Positions 43,400 to 52,422 of a stretch of 61,090 bases of DNA are shown here, one piece after another; positions within the stretch are counted from its first letter, which is position 1, and every line of letters begins with the position of its first letter. A program made the translations under genes and the position numbers. Origin of the DNA: Nitrospinota bacterium (lineage in GTDB: Bacteria; Nitrospinota_A; UBA7883; JACRLM01); NCBI GenBank assembly GCA_016235255.1, contig JACRLM010000105.1:1-61090 (forward strand), read 5' to 3'. A model generated the notes under the pieces. The model was given only the letters and a program-made list of their open reading frames with translations. It ran no database searches and was not told the origin of the DNA.

Positions 43400-44368
43400 A
43401 TGAATCCAGTTGCCTTGCTTGAAGTTGAAGACCTCGTGAAGCATTACCCGCTCCGGTCGGGGATCCTTTCAAAAATCACCGGAGGAGTGCGGGCTGTGGA
43501 AGGGGTGAGTTTTGCGATAAATCCCGGCGAGACCTTCGGGCTTGTGGGGGAATCCGGCTGCGGCAAGTCCACCACCGGCAGGCTCGTGCTGCGGCTTCTG
43601 GAGCCGACGGCCGGGAGCGTGAAATTCGAGGGGGAGGACATTTTCGCCCTCCCCGGCGATAAGATGCGGGCGTTGCGCCGCAAAATGCAGATAATTTTCC
43701 AGGACCCTTACGCATCGCTCAATCCAAGGATGACCGTGGGCGCAACTGTGGCCGAGCCGTTCCACATCCACAACGTCGGGGCGAAAAAGGATAGGCGGGA
43801 CATGGCCCTGGCGGCCCTCGAAACAGTCGGCATGGGGGCGGACTGCGTTTCGCGCTATCCCCACGAATTCTCCGGCGGGCAGCGCCAGAGGATCGGCATC
43901 GCCCGGGCCATAGCGTTGAATCCCGAGTTTGTTGTTTGCGACGAGCCGGTGTCCGCGCTGGACGTGTCCATCCAGGCGCAGGTGATAAACCTGCTCATGG
44001 ACTTAAAGGCCCGGATGAACATGGCGTACCTTTTCATATCGCACGACCTTTCGGTGGTGGAAAGGCTGTGCAACCGGGTGGCGGTGATGTACCTGGGGAA
44101 GATAGTGGAGACCGGCCCTGTTGAGGCGGTATATTCCAGGCATGTCCATCCATACACGGAAGCGCTGCTCTCCGCCACGCCGGAGCCGGATCCCGATTCA
44201 CACCGCAAGCGCATACGCCTTGAGGGGGACGTGCCAAGCGCGGTAAATCCCCCTTCCGGATGCGTGTTCCGCACCCGCTGCCCGTTGGCTAAAGATATGT
44301 GCGCCGCCACCGTCCCCCCGCTGACAGAACGCTCCCCCGGCCATTACGCCGCCTGCCTGGTAAGATAG
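43400..44368 (+). CDS. oligopeptide/dipeptide-type ABC transporter ATPase (OppF/DppF-like)
   Basis: 322 residues. Walker A is GESGCGKST, the signature [21 protein letters not shown], and Walker [14 protein letters not shown], followed by the C-terminal oligopeptide-transporter extension ([10 protein letters not shown] with its Cys). OppF normally works with OppD, two permeases and a binding protein, none of which is adjacent. The gene is a single unit with its own promoter, so it may serve a transporter encoded elsewhere. Confidence 0.9.
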   Translation: MNPVALLEVEDLVKHYPLRSGILSKITGGVRAVEGVSFAINPGETFGLVGESGCGKSTTGRLVLRLLEPTAGSVKFEGEDIFALPGDKMRALRRKMQIIFQDPYASLNPRMTVGATVAEPFHIHNVGAKKDRRDMALAALETVGMGADCVSRYPHEFSGGQRQRIGIARAIALNPEFVVCDEPVSALDVSIQAQVINLLMDLKARMNMAYLFISHDLSVVERLCNRVAVMYLGKIVETGPVEAVYSRHVHPYTEALLSATPEPDPDSHRKRIRLEGDVPSAVNPPSGCVFRTRCPLAKDMCAATVPPLTERSPGHYAACLVR

Positions 44369-44502
44369 CGGGTATTAGTGGAAAGGTGGAAAGGGGGCAG
44401 GTCTCTACTTTTGACTTTTTACTGTTAGCAGGGGTGTTTAAGCGACAGCGCGTCACCCCGGCGTCCTAACATATGCGCCAATGAAACAATGCGCCAAGGA
44501 AA

Positions 44503-44523
44503 CCGGGGTGAAGAACACCCCGG
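44503..44523. repeat. hairpin with 8-bp GC-rich stem
   Basis: CCGGGGTG and CACCCCGG flank the 5-base loop AAGAA. No U-tract follows on either strand. It may end the oppF-like transcript or be part of the repeat cluster. Confidence 0.5.
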
Positions 44524-44612
44524 ACAGCGGCAATATTTTGCGATGACAATAAATTGGAATTTCCTCCCAATACGTGAACAATGCGTAAAAAAGAAAGCGT
44601 TCTGCAATCATC

Positions 44613-44641
44613 GCAGGGGCGGGTTTAAAACCCGCCCCTGC
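44613..44641. repeat. 29-base near-perfect palindrome (GGGCGGGTTT-type), copy 1
   Basis: Fourteen-base arms (GCAGGGGCGGGTTT and its complement) surround a single A. The inner ten bases of each arm (less the outer GCAG) recur at 44732-44752. Confidence 0.65.
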
Positions 44642-44676
44642 AAAATAAAAAACCGGGAAGGATTTCTCCTTCCCGG
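44642..44676 (-). terminator. Rho-independent terminator of glnA
   Basis: On the minus strand a 10-bp stem (CCGGGAAGGA with TCCTTCCCGG, loop GAAA) is followed by TTTTTTATTTT. It lies about 85 bases beyond the glnA stop and is a textbook intrinsic terminator. Confidence 0.85.
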
Positions 44677-44690
44677 CTGTGAATTCAACC

Positions 44691-44717
44691 TCACCCATTC
44701 GACAGGCTCAGGGTGAC
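44691..44717. repeat. palindromic REP-like element, copy 2
   Basis: TCACCC at 44691-44696 pairs with GGGTGA at 44711-44716 around a centre containing TTCGACAGGCTCA. The centre matches 10 of 13 bases of the element at 1044-1070, while the inner stem pairs differ in a compensating way. Confidence 0.6.
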
Positions 44718-44731
44718 AATTAACAATGCAA

Positions 44732-44752
44732 GGGCGGGTTTTAAACCCGCCC
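44732..44752. repeat. 21-base palindrome (GGGCGGGTTT-type), copy 2
   Basis: GGGCGGGTTT and AAACCCGCCC flank a single T, ten bases downstream of the glnA stop on the minus strand. It shares its arms with the inner part of 44613-44641. Confidence 0.65.
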
Positions 44753-44761
44753 CCACAGTCC

Positions 44762-46174
44762 TTAAATATCGTAATACAGCGTGAATTCGTAAGGATGGGG
44801 CCTCTTGCGAAGCTCGTCCACCTCTTTCTCCTTCTTGTACCCGATCCAGGTGTCGATAAGGTCCTGGGTGAACACGTCCCCTTTCAACAGGTAGTCGTGG
44901 TCGTTCTCCAGTTCCTCCAGCGCTTCCTCCAGCGAACCGGGGAGGCTGGGCACCTCGGCCAGTTCCTCCGGGGTGAGCCCGTAGATGTCCTTGTCCAGCG
45001 GAGCGCCCGGGTCGATCTTGTTCTGGACGCCGTCCAGGCCGGCCAGCAGCATCGCCGAGAAGGCCAGATAGGCGTTCGTGCTCGGGTCCGGGAAGCGGAC
45101 CTCGATGCGCTTTGCCTTCGGGCTGGACGAATAGGAGGGGATGCGGATGGAAGCCGAGCGGTTGCGGGAAGAGTACGCCAGGTTCACCGGGGCCTCATAG
45201 CCTGGCACCAGCCTCTTGTATGAGTTGGTGGTGGGCGCCACGATGGCCGCCAGCGAGCGGGCGTGCTTCAAGATGCCGCCGATGTAGTGGAGCGCCATCT
45301 GGGAAAGGCCGCCATAGCCGTCGCCGGCGAACAGGGGCTTTCCGTCCTTCCACAACGACTGGTGGCAGTGCATGCCGCTGCCGTTGTCCCCCCAGATCGG
45401 TTTGGGCATGAAGGTGGCCGTCCTGTTGTTTCTGCGGGCCACGTTCTTGATGATGTACTTGAAGAGCATCAGCTTGTCCGCCATCGGAAGCAGCGGGGAG
45501 AAGCGCATGTCTATCTCCGCCTGGCCGGCCGTGGCCACTTCGTGGTGCTGGGCCTCGATCTCGATGCCGCACTGCTGCATCACCATCACCATCTCAGAGC
45601 GCAGGTCCATCTGGCTGTCCACCGGCGGAACCGGGAAGTAGCCTTCCTTGAAGCGCGGCTTGTAGCCCAGGTTCGGGCCTTCGTCGCGCCCCGAGTTCCA
45701 CTGGGCCTCAACGGAGTCCACAGAGTAGAACGACGAGCCGTGGCCGGAATGGTAGCGCACGTCGTCGAATATGAAGAACTCGGCTTCCGGGCCGAAGAAC
45801 GCCGTGTCGGCGATCCCGGTGGATTTCAGGTACGCCTCGGCCTTTTTGGCTATGTGGCGCGGGTCGCGCTCATACGGTTCCATGGTGAGCGGATCGAAAA
45901 CGTTGGCCACCAGCGAAAGTGTGGTGTACTTGCAGAAAGGGTCTATCATCGCCGTGGTGGGATCCGGGATGATGAGCATGTCCGAAGCGTGGATCGCCTT
46001 CCAGCCCCTTATGGAGGAACCGTCGAAACCAAGCCCTTCGGTGAAGGTGGACTCTTTCAATTCCGACATCGGATAGCTGCAGTGCTGCCAAACACCGGGC
46101 AGATCGAGAAATTTCACGTCGAACATCTCGACCTTGTTCGCGCGGGCGAACTCCAATACCTCTTTTGGTGTCAT
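44762..46174 (-). CDS. glnA: glutamine synthetase, type I
   Basis: 470 residues, the length of dodecameric GSI-beta. Signatures include FDGSSIRGW, the ammonia/metal-site region [22 protein letters not shown] and NRSASIRIP. The adenylylation loop [11 protein letters not shown] keeps the Tyr that GlnE modifies (Tyr397 in E. coli). It makes glutamine from glutamate and ammonia, which is also the amide donor for the two AsnB-type enzymes. It follows glnB by 218 bases on the same strand, in which I see no clear promoter, and ends at an intrinsic terminator. Confidence 0.95.
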   Translation of the reverse strand: MTPKEVLEFARANKVEMFDVKFLDLPGVWQHCSYPMSELKESTFTEGLGFDGSSIRGWKAIHASDMLIIPDPTTAMIDPFCKYTTLSLVANVFDPLTMEPYERDPRHIAKKAEAYLKSTGIADTAFFGPEAEFFIFDDVRYHSGHGSSFYSVDSVEAQWNSGRDEGPNLGYKPRFKEGYFPVPPVDSQMDLRSEMVMVMQQCGIEIEAQHHEVATAGQAEIDMRFSPLLPMADKLMLFKYIIKNVARRNNRTATFMPKPIWGDNGSGMHCHQSLWKDGKPLFAGDGYGGLSQMALHYIGGILKHARSLAAIVAPTTNSYKRLVPGYEAPVNLAYSSRNRSASIRIPSYSSSPKAKRIEVRFPDPSTNAYLAFSAMLLAGLDGVQNKIDPGAPLDKDIYGLTPEELAEVPSLPGSLEEALEELENDHDYLLKGDVFTQDLIDTWIGYKKEKEVDELRKRPHPYEFTLYYDI

Positions 46175-46392
46175 CTAATCCTCCCTGTTTTCTGAATGAA
46201 AATGTTCAATAAGGTAAAACATAATACGTCACGCGCCGCCCGGCTCCGCGCCCGCTTTTGGCGGAAACGGCCCCGGGCGGCGTTTAGATCCATGTCGTTG
46301 TCCTTAAAGACCACCGCCTTCAAACGCCGCGAACGGCCCTTCAAAGCGCATAGGCTTTCATAACACGGCCGCCAAGTCAAGGGCGCAAAAGG

Positions 46393-46749
<357 letters not shown>

Positions 46750-46771
46750 TTAAGTTTCGTCTCTCAAGCCG

Positions 46772-46800
46772 CCCCGGGCCGGCCCAACACCTGCCCGGGG
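46772..46800. repeat. hairpin between porin gene and glnB
   Basis: CCCCGGGC (46772-46779) and GCCCGGGG (46793-46800) can pair around 13 bases. No U-tract follows on the minus strand, so it may be an attenuating or RNA-stabilising hairpin that lets some transcription from the porin promoter into glnB. Confidence 0.5.
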
Positions 46801-46815
46801 AGCCAGTTCACCGCT

Positions 46816-47886
46816 TCAGAAAGAATATACGAAATCCAGCGCGATGTCCGTAACGGAGTCGTTGGAATTGCCGTCCTTGTCCACAAACACCTTCTGGTCG
46901 GACTTGGTCATCCTGTACTCGGCCCTGGCGATAAAGCCGGGGGTGAAAGTGTATGTGGGCGCTATCGTAATAGCGTCGCGCTTCTCCTTGACGCCCGAGC
47001 CGAACCTGGCGCCACCCTTATCGTCAAACGTGTCATACCGCGCCGTCAGGCTGACCTTGTCCGTGATGGCGTAGTTGACCATCACAAGAAACCCGCTCCA
47101 CTCCGCGTCGCCGCCGGGATTGACCACCGACTGCTTCTCAAACTTCCCGGAGTTGAACTCCGCCCCGATAGTCAGCCCCTTTACCGACGTGATCGTGGCG
47201 TCCACGTCAAACGCGGAAAGGTTGTTGGCGGCGGCGTTGTTCGCGTCGCTCCCCTCTTTGCCGGTGATGTACGAAAGCCCCACGTTCACCCCCTCCAAAG
47301 GCGTGATTCCCAACCGGCCGCCTATGGTCTTGTCCTTGTTGTCGTCCTGCAGTTTATCCCAACCGTTAACTCCATACACCTGGAAATCCACTATCCCCGC
47401 CGCGCCGGAAAGGTTGACCCCGGTCAGGTTGGTCGGGAGCCCGTAGATAAAAACCATGGCGTGGGAATATTGGAACATCTGGTTCGGATCCACCAGTTCA
47501 AACCCGATGGGGGCGTTGAATTTGCCCACAGTCAGCTTCAAGCCGGCCGGCAGGTTGATCCACACGAAGCCCTGCTCCAGCGAGACGTCCGCAAGGCCCG
47601 CCACCGTGGCGGTTGTCTCCCCCGCTTTGGCGCTGACGGCCGTCATCCTGTCCGAAGACCTGTAGTTAAGGTCAAAACGCATTCCACCCACATCCTTAAT
47701 GGACTTTTCCACATCCACTTCCGCCTCTTCGAGGGTGAATGTGGAGACACCGGACCTGTCCTGATTGTCATAATCGGTTTGGACAAAGCCGGTTAGCTTG
47801 AACCCATCGGCCAAATCAACGGCTTGAGCCGGGGAAAAACTTGCGGCGAAAAATAGAGCCATGAGTCCAAGAACCACCTTTTTCAT
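46816..47886 (-). CDS. outer-membrane beta-barrel porin
   Basis: 356 residues from ATG at 47886, preceded by GGAGG; the frame from 48081 has no such site. A signal peptide ends SPAQA (about residue 22). The rest alternates in beta-strand fashion and ends in an aromatic residue (VYSF). GKFNAPIGFE and the overall layout fit the BBP2-like porins. Its link to nitrogen genes and sigma-54 suggests uptake of a nitrogen source (inference). Confidence 0.82.
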   Translation of the reverse strand: MKKVVLGLMALFFAASFSPAQAVDLADGFKLTGFVQTDYDNQDRSGVSTFTLEEAEVDVEKSIKDVGGMRFDLNYRSSDRMTAVSAKAGETTATVAGLADVSLEQGFVWINLPAGLKLTVGKFNAPIGFELVDPNQMFQYSHAMVFIYGLPTNLTGVNLSGAAGIVDFQVYGVNGWDKLQDDNKDKTIGGRLGITPLEGVNVGLSYITGKEGSDANNAAANNLSAFDVDATITSVKGLTIGAEFNSGKFEKQSVVNPGGDAEWSGFLVMVNYAITDKVSLTARYDTFDDKGGARFGSGVKEKRDAITIAPTYTFTPGFIARAEYRMTKSDQKVFVDKDGNSNDSVTDIALDFVYSF

Positions 47887-47989
47887 GAATACCTCCTCTA
47901 CCTGTAACCCAAAGTTGTGAGCCGAAAATCCGACGCCAAAGCCACCATAAGCCTGGCGTATCAATAATGCTATTGCTGACACGTCATTG

Positions 47990-48006
47990 AGCAATCGTGG
48001 CGCCAA
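47990..48006 (-). promoter_or_regulatory. sigma-54 (-24/-12) promoter of the porin-glnB-glnA unit
   Basis: On the minus strand TTGGCGCCACGATTGCT fits the TGGCAC-N5-TTGCW consensus with one mismatch and keeps the invariant GG-N10-GC. Transcription should start near 47979, about 93 bases before the porin ATG. No clear NtrC dimer site was seen in the upstream 250 bases. The rest of the 47887-48286 gap holds no gene I can support. Confidence 0.75.
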
Positions 48007-48286
48007 AAAGAAAGAATACGGCAGAGCTGAAGTCAACATTTTGAGTTTCAAGAGATTACACTGATAAATGGCCCCTTGCAAGAGTATATCGGCAGGACGT
48101 GGCGCCTACAAACAAAGCTTTATCAAGCGGCCGCGCCCAAAATATAGGCTCTATCGAGAATACTCCGCACAAGTCAAAACCTTAAGCGCCCGAATCATCA
48201 CCCCTTGCCTTGCGGGATGTTCGACTGTAACATTTACACAAGCGGCAATTACGCCGGACGTGGCCTCTTACCAAAGGTTCCAAAAT

Positions 48287-50479
48287 ATGTGCCCGACCGT
48301 CCCCCGTCACCAGATAGACAGGATAATCCACGCGGACCATCATGATCCGTTCACAGTGCTCGGCATACACCCGGCGGCTGGCGGCGTTGCGATACGCGCG
48401 TTTGATCCGGAGGCGGCGGAAATCGCGGTTGTCGACATACACTCCAAAAAGCTGCGATATCAGATGACCCGCGTGGACGACGCCGGTTTTTTCGAGACGT
48501 TCGTCCCGGACAGGACCGTCTTCGCCTACGACCTGCACATCGTCAATTACCGCGGCGAAAGCCGGGTCAACAGGGACCCGTACAGTTTCCTGCCGCTTCT
48601 CGGGGAGATGGACCTTTACCTGTTCAACGAAGGCAACCACTACGATATACACAAAAAGCTGGGCGCCCACGTGATGAATGTGGACGGGGTGACCGGGACC
48701 AGGTTCGCCGTCTGGGCGCCCAACGCAAGAAGGGTGTCGGTGGTGGGGGATTTTTGCGGGTGGGACGGACGCAGGTTCCCCATGCGTGTGCTGGGAAGCT
48801 CCGGGGTGTGGGAGATATTCATCCCCGGCGCCGACAGGGGGACAATGTACAAATACGAGATAAAGGCCAAGAACGGCGATGTTTTCACCAAGGCAGATCC
48901 ATACGCCTACGCCAGCGAGCTTCGCCCCCGCACAGCTTCCGTGGTGTGGGACATGGAGGGGTACAAATGGGACGACTCGGAGTGGATAAAGACAAGGAAT
49001 TCGCGGGACCTGCTAAAGCAGCCCATGGCCATATATGAAGTACATTTAGGATCATGGGCCAGGAGCGTGGACGGCGCCCATTGGCTTTCGTACAGGGACA
49101 TGGCGCCGCTGCTGGTGGAATATTGCCGGCGGCAGAATTTCACGCATGTGGAACTCATGCCGGTGAACGAACATCCTTTTGACGCTTCATGGGGCTATCA
49201 GGTGACCGGCTATTTCTGCCCCACCTCCCGCTTCGGCGGCCCGGACGACTTCAAATATTTCATAGATTTTTTCCACAACCACGGCATCGGCGTGATCATA
49301 GACTGGGTGCCCGCGCACTTCCCAAAGGACGATTTCGGCCTGCGAAGGTTCGACGGGACTCCGCTGTACGAGCATGAGGACTGGCGGCGCGGGGAACACA
49401 AGGACTGGGGGACGCTCATATTCAACTATGGCCGGCCGGAGGTGGCCAACTTCCTGCTCTCCTCGGTGCTGTTCTGGCTGGAGCACTACCATCTGGACGG
49501 GATCCGGGTGGACGCCGTGGCCTCGATGCTTTACCTGGACTACTCCAGGGAGGCGGGCGAATGGGCGCCAAACCAGTACGGCGGCAAGGAGAACCTGGAG
49601 GCCATCGAGTTCCTCAAAAAGATGAACGTGCTCGTCCACGAAAAATTCCCCGGAGTGGTGACCATCGCCGAAGAGTCCACCTCCTGGGGCGGCGTCTCCC
49701 GCCCGACATACGTGGGAGGGCTGGGCTTTACGATGAAATGGAACATGGGCTGGATGCACGACATGCTCGAGTACTTCAGCAAGGACCCGATCCACCGCAA
49801 GCATCACCACAGCAACCTGACCTTCGCCATGCTGTACGCGTTCCATGAAAACTTCGTCCTCCCATTCAGCCATGACGAGGTGGTGCACGGCAAGGGATCG
49901 CTCATCGGCAAGATGCCGGGGGACACCTGGAGGCAGTTTGCCAACCTGAGGCTCCTGCTCGGCTATATGTACGCCCATCCCGGCAAGAAACTTCTTTTCC
50001 AGGGGGGGGACATCGGCCAGTGGAGCGAATGGGATCATGACAAGTCGGTGGAATGGCACCTTCTAAAGTACGCTCCGCACGCAAGACTGCAGAAATTCAT
50101 GGCCGACCTGGGAGGCGTTTACCTCAGGGAAAAAAGCATGTGGGAGGTGGACTTCAGCTGGAACGGATTCGAATGGATAGACTTCGGGGACTGGGAGTCG
50201 TCCGTGATATCCTTCGTCCGGCGCGCGGAGAACCCGGCGGACCATACCGTGTATGTCTTCAACTTCACGCCGGTGCCAAGGTGGGAGTACAGGCTGGGGG
50301 TGCCGGAACACGCTTTTTACGAAGAAGTCCTCAATTCGGACGCACAGATTTACTATGGATCGAATGTCGGCAACTTCGGAGGGGTGTGGGCGGACAGGCA
50401 GCCGTGGCACGGCCAGCCTGATTCCATAAGGATAACGCTCCCGCCGCTTGGCATGCTCATGTTCAAGCCGAGACGGTGA
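48287..50479 (+). CDS. glgB: 1,4-alpha-glucan branching enzyme
   Basis: About 730 residues from ATG at 48287, which puts [10 protein letters not shown] at residue 20 as in E. coli GlgB (728 residues); the frame from 48068 has an unrelated extension. Domains are an N-terminal carbohydrate module, a CBM48 module ([22 protein letters not shown]) and a GH13 barrel with [17 protein letters not shown] (nucleophile Asp), [11 protein letters not shown] (acid Glu) and [10 protein letters not shown]. It makes alpha-1,6 branches in glycogen. No other glg gene is nearby. Confidence 0.93.
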   Translation: MCPTVPRHQIDRIIHADHHDPFTVLGIHPAAGGVAIRAFDPEAAEIAVVDIHSKKLRYQMTRVDDAGFFETFVPDRTVFAYDLHIVNYRGESRVNRDPYSFLPLLGEMDLYLFNEGNHYDIHKKLGAHVMNVDGVTGTRFAVWAPNARRVSVVGDFCGWDGRRFPMRVLGSSGVWEIFIPGADRGTMYKYEIKAKNGDVFTKADPYAYASELRPRTASVVWDMEGYKWDDSEWIKTRNSRDLLKQPMAIYEVHLGSWARSVDGAHWLSYRDMAPLLVEYCRRQNFTHVELMPVNEHPFDASWGYQVTGYFCPTSRFGGPDDFKYFIDFFHNHGIGVIIDWVPAHFPKDDFGLRRFDGTPLYEHEDWRRGEHKDWGTLIFNYGRPEVANFLLSSVLFWLEHYHLDGIRVDAVASMLYLDYSREAGEWAPNQYGGKENLEAIEFLKKMNVLVHEKFPGVVTIAEESTSWGGVSRPTYVGGLGFTMKWNMGWMHDMLEYFSKDPIHRKHHHSNLTFAMLYAFHENFVLPFSHDEVVHGKGSLIGKMPGDTWRQFANLRLLLGYMYAHPGKKLLFQGGDIGQWSEWDHDKSVEWHLLKYAPHARLQKFMADLGGVYLREKSMWEVDFSWNGFEWIDFGDWESSVISFVRRAENPADHTVYVFNFTPVPRWEYRLGVPEHAFYEEVLNSDAQIYYGSNVGNFGGVWADRQPWHGQPDSIRITLPPLGMLMFKPRR

Positions 50480-50524
50480 AGCGGGACGGCCTGCCTGCGG
50501 CGAATGATGTTTGCCGCGCGAAGT

Positions 50525-52276
50525 TCACCTGCCGCTATTCCCCCCCTTTTGGGCATCGAGCGCCTGGCGCGCCTCGATATTTTCCGGCTCTATTTTAAGG
50601 ACACTTTCGAACACCGTCGCGGAGCCGCGCCTGTCACCGCACTTTTCCAGCGCGCGCCCCAGTTTCATGCGGAATTCCACCATGCCCGGCGCCAGGTTGA
50701 CGGCGCGGATATAACTTTTGGCGGCAAGTGGGCAATCCCCCCGCCGCATGTGTATGTCGCCAATCTGCATATGCGCCAGTGAAAGATTGTCCTGCCTTGA
50801 TAACGCGGCCTCAAATTCACCGATGGCGCGTCCGTCTTCTCCGCGTTTGACGTATATTTTGCCGAGCATGTAATGGGCGTAGGCGTTTTGCGGCGCCACC
50901 TGGGCCGCTTTATTAAACCATGTTTCGGCGTCGCCGAGCCTGTCTGCGCGCATATGGGCAAGCCCGATGTGAATGTAGCCCCGGGGTTTGCCGGGGGATT
51001 TCTCCGCCACGTCCGACCATAGTGTGATTTTGTCTTTCCACACTTCGTTGCGGGCGCGGGTGGCCGCAATTAACGGTATGAGAATGACTGTGATGAACGC
51101 CACGGCAATAATCCTTTGTCCCCTGTCACTATAGGTGATTTTTCCGATTACCGGCATCGTCAATGCCCAGAAAGCGGCAAACGCCCCCACCGACGGCAGA
51201 TAGGCACGATGTTCGAATATCAAGTCCTCCAGCGGGAAAATGGAAGATTCCACGCTTATGGCCAGAAAAAAGAAGATGATCCCGAAAGAAGCGATCCTGT
51301 TACGCCGGAACAGCCACACTCCCAACGCGAAGATGGCGCAAAGCAGGACGAGCGACGGCAAACAGTCCGCCAACGACCTGGCCAGCGGATAATCGTAGTC
51401 CAGGTTCTGCCCTACGGGCCACGCGAGAAGCCGTATGTATGTCACAATCACGTTAAATTGGGTAAAAAGATATTCGGAATGCGCCGCCACCCGGAGCGCA
51501 CGGTCCGAAACATCCGTCAATTCCCTGCTGTACCCCATGGCCGACATCGCCGGGACCACCAGCAGAACCGGGAGATACGCCGCGATGACCGTCATCCTGC
51601 GCCGCAGCCCGGAAAGGGAACGGCTGACAAAATAATAGTCCACAATCGCCACGGCCACCGGCAGAGTCACCGCTATCTGCTTTGTGAACATGGCGGCGAT
51701 GGCGCTAAGCAGGGACACGGCAAGCAACCTTCGGCGCGGGGCCCCCAATATTTCGCTGCGCGCAAACTTAAGATAAAGCAGAAGCGACAACAGATAGAAA
51801 AACGCCGACAGCGAAGTGGACCTCTGCCAGATATAGGTGACCGCCTGCGTCTGGAGCGGATGCGCCGCGAACAAAAGAGCGGCGAACAACGGGGCGCGGC
51901 GCATGATCGAGCCGATGGCAAACGGCCCGCACGAGCGGTGACACTCCATGCCGACGATCATTTCCATCAGCCGCCATACTAGAAACACATTTGCAAGGTG
52001 TATCGCGAAGTTGACGACATGGTATCCAAAGGTGTCCGTCCCGCCGATCCAGTAGTTGATCCCAAAGCTCAGAAAATGGACAAACCGCGAAGGATTGACA
52101 CTCCATATCGTCCGTGCATCCTTCAGAAATCCCGACGGGTCGGAGTTGACGAACATAGTCTCGTCGTCAAATTGGAAGGGGAAATGGAAGGTCCCGGAAT
52201 AACAGGTGAAGGAGATGATGGCCACCAACGGCGCGGCAACCTGCCAGCCGTCCAGAGGATACTTTTTATTGTCCAA
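50525..52276 (-). CDS. GT-C-like membrane protein with C-terminal TPR repeats
   Basis: 583 residues. About ten membrane segments are preceded by an acidic motif in the first outer loop (FPFQFDDETMFVN, about residues 34-46), the place of the GT-C catalytic Asp. Four to five tetratricopeptide repeats occupy residues about 420-570 (AETWFNKAAQVAPQNAYAHYMLGKIY). This is the layout of TMTC-like and bacterial PMT-related proteins, which use lipid-linked sugars. The substrate is unknown. It is divergent from the STT3-like gene. Confidence 0.8.
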   Translation of the reverse strand: MDNKKYPLDGWQVAAPLVAIISFTCYSGTFHFPFQFDDETMFVNSDPSGFLKDARTIWSVNPSRFVHFLSFGINYWIGGTDTFGYHVVNFAIHLANVFLVWRLMEMIVGMECHRSCGPFAIGSIMRRAPLFAALLFAAHPLQTQAVTYIWQRSTSLSAFFYLLSLLLYLKFARSEILGAPRRRLLAVSLLSAIAAMFTKQIAVTLPVAVAIVDYYFVSRSLSGLRRRMTVIAAYLPVLLVVPAMSAMGYSRELTDVSDRALRVAAHSEYLFTQFNVIVTYIRLLAWPVGQNLDYDYPLARSLADCLPSLVLLCAIFALGVWLFRRNRIASFGIIFFFLAISVESSIFPLEDLIFEHRAYLPSVGAFAAFWALTMPVIGKITYSDRGQRIIAVAFITVILIPLIAATRARNEVWKDKITLWSDVAEKSPGKPRGYIHIGLAHMRADRLGDAETWFNKAAQVAPQNAYAHYMLGKIYVKRGEDGRAIGEFEAALSRQDNLSLAHMQIGDIHMRRGDCPLAAKSYIRAVNLAPGMVEFRMKLGRALEKCGDRRGSATVFESVLKIEPENIEARQALDAQKGGNSGR

Positions 52277-52422
52277 ATCGTCACCTGTTTTGGCGGGGGC
52301 CGTCCATGCAGGCTCCCCGCCGGTGTTTGCTTTTCCGGATTGTTGAAGTATTGTATTACAGCCCGGCGCGGTCTTGGAGGACTTATGGCCGGGAGCCTGT
52401 AAAGTATTAATAGGTTGCGAAG

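Larger units (their letters stand above)
44369..44761. other. palindrome-rich intergenic stretch between oppF-like gene and glnA
   Basis: No gene is supported in these 393 bases. They hold at least five inverted repeats: 44503-44523, 44613-44641, 44653-44676, 44691-44717 and 44732-44752. The genes on both sides are convergent, so the region probably ends both transcripts and has collected dispersed repeats. Confidence 0.7.

Noticed and set aside
44369..44760. Possible CRISPR array in the repeat-rich gap
   Set aside because: The repeats are self-palindromes of different types at irregular spacing, with no regular repeat-spacer pattern and no cas genes.
45263..46195. 310-codon plus-strand open frame opposite glnA
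   Set aside because: Antisense to a highly conserved gene; composition is typical of a shadow frame.
46175..46392. Sigma-54 promoter directly before glnA
   Set aside because: The best candidate (TTGGCGGCC...) lacks the -12 GC at the right distance.
47887..48081. N-terminal extension of the porin to 48081
   Set aside because: It would bury the signal peptide and cover the sigma-54 promoter.
48068..48286. N-terminal extension of GlgB to 48068
   Set aside because: The extra 73 residues match nothing in branching enzymes, and the 48287 start gives the normal length.
49187..50059. 290-codon minus-strand open frame in glgB
   Set aside because: Shadow of the GH13 barrel coding region.
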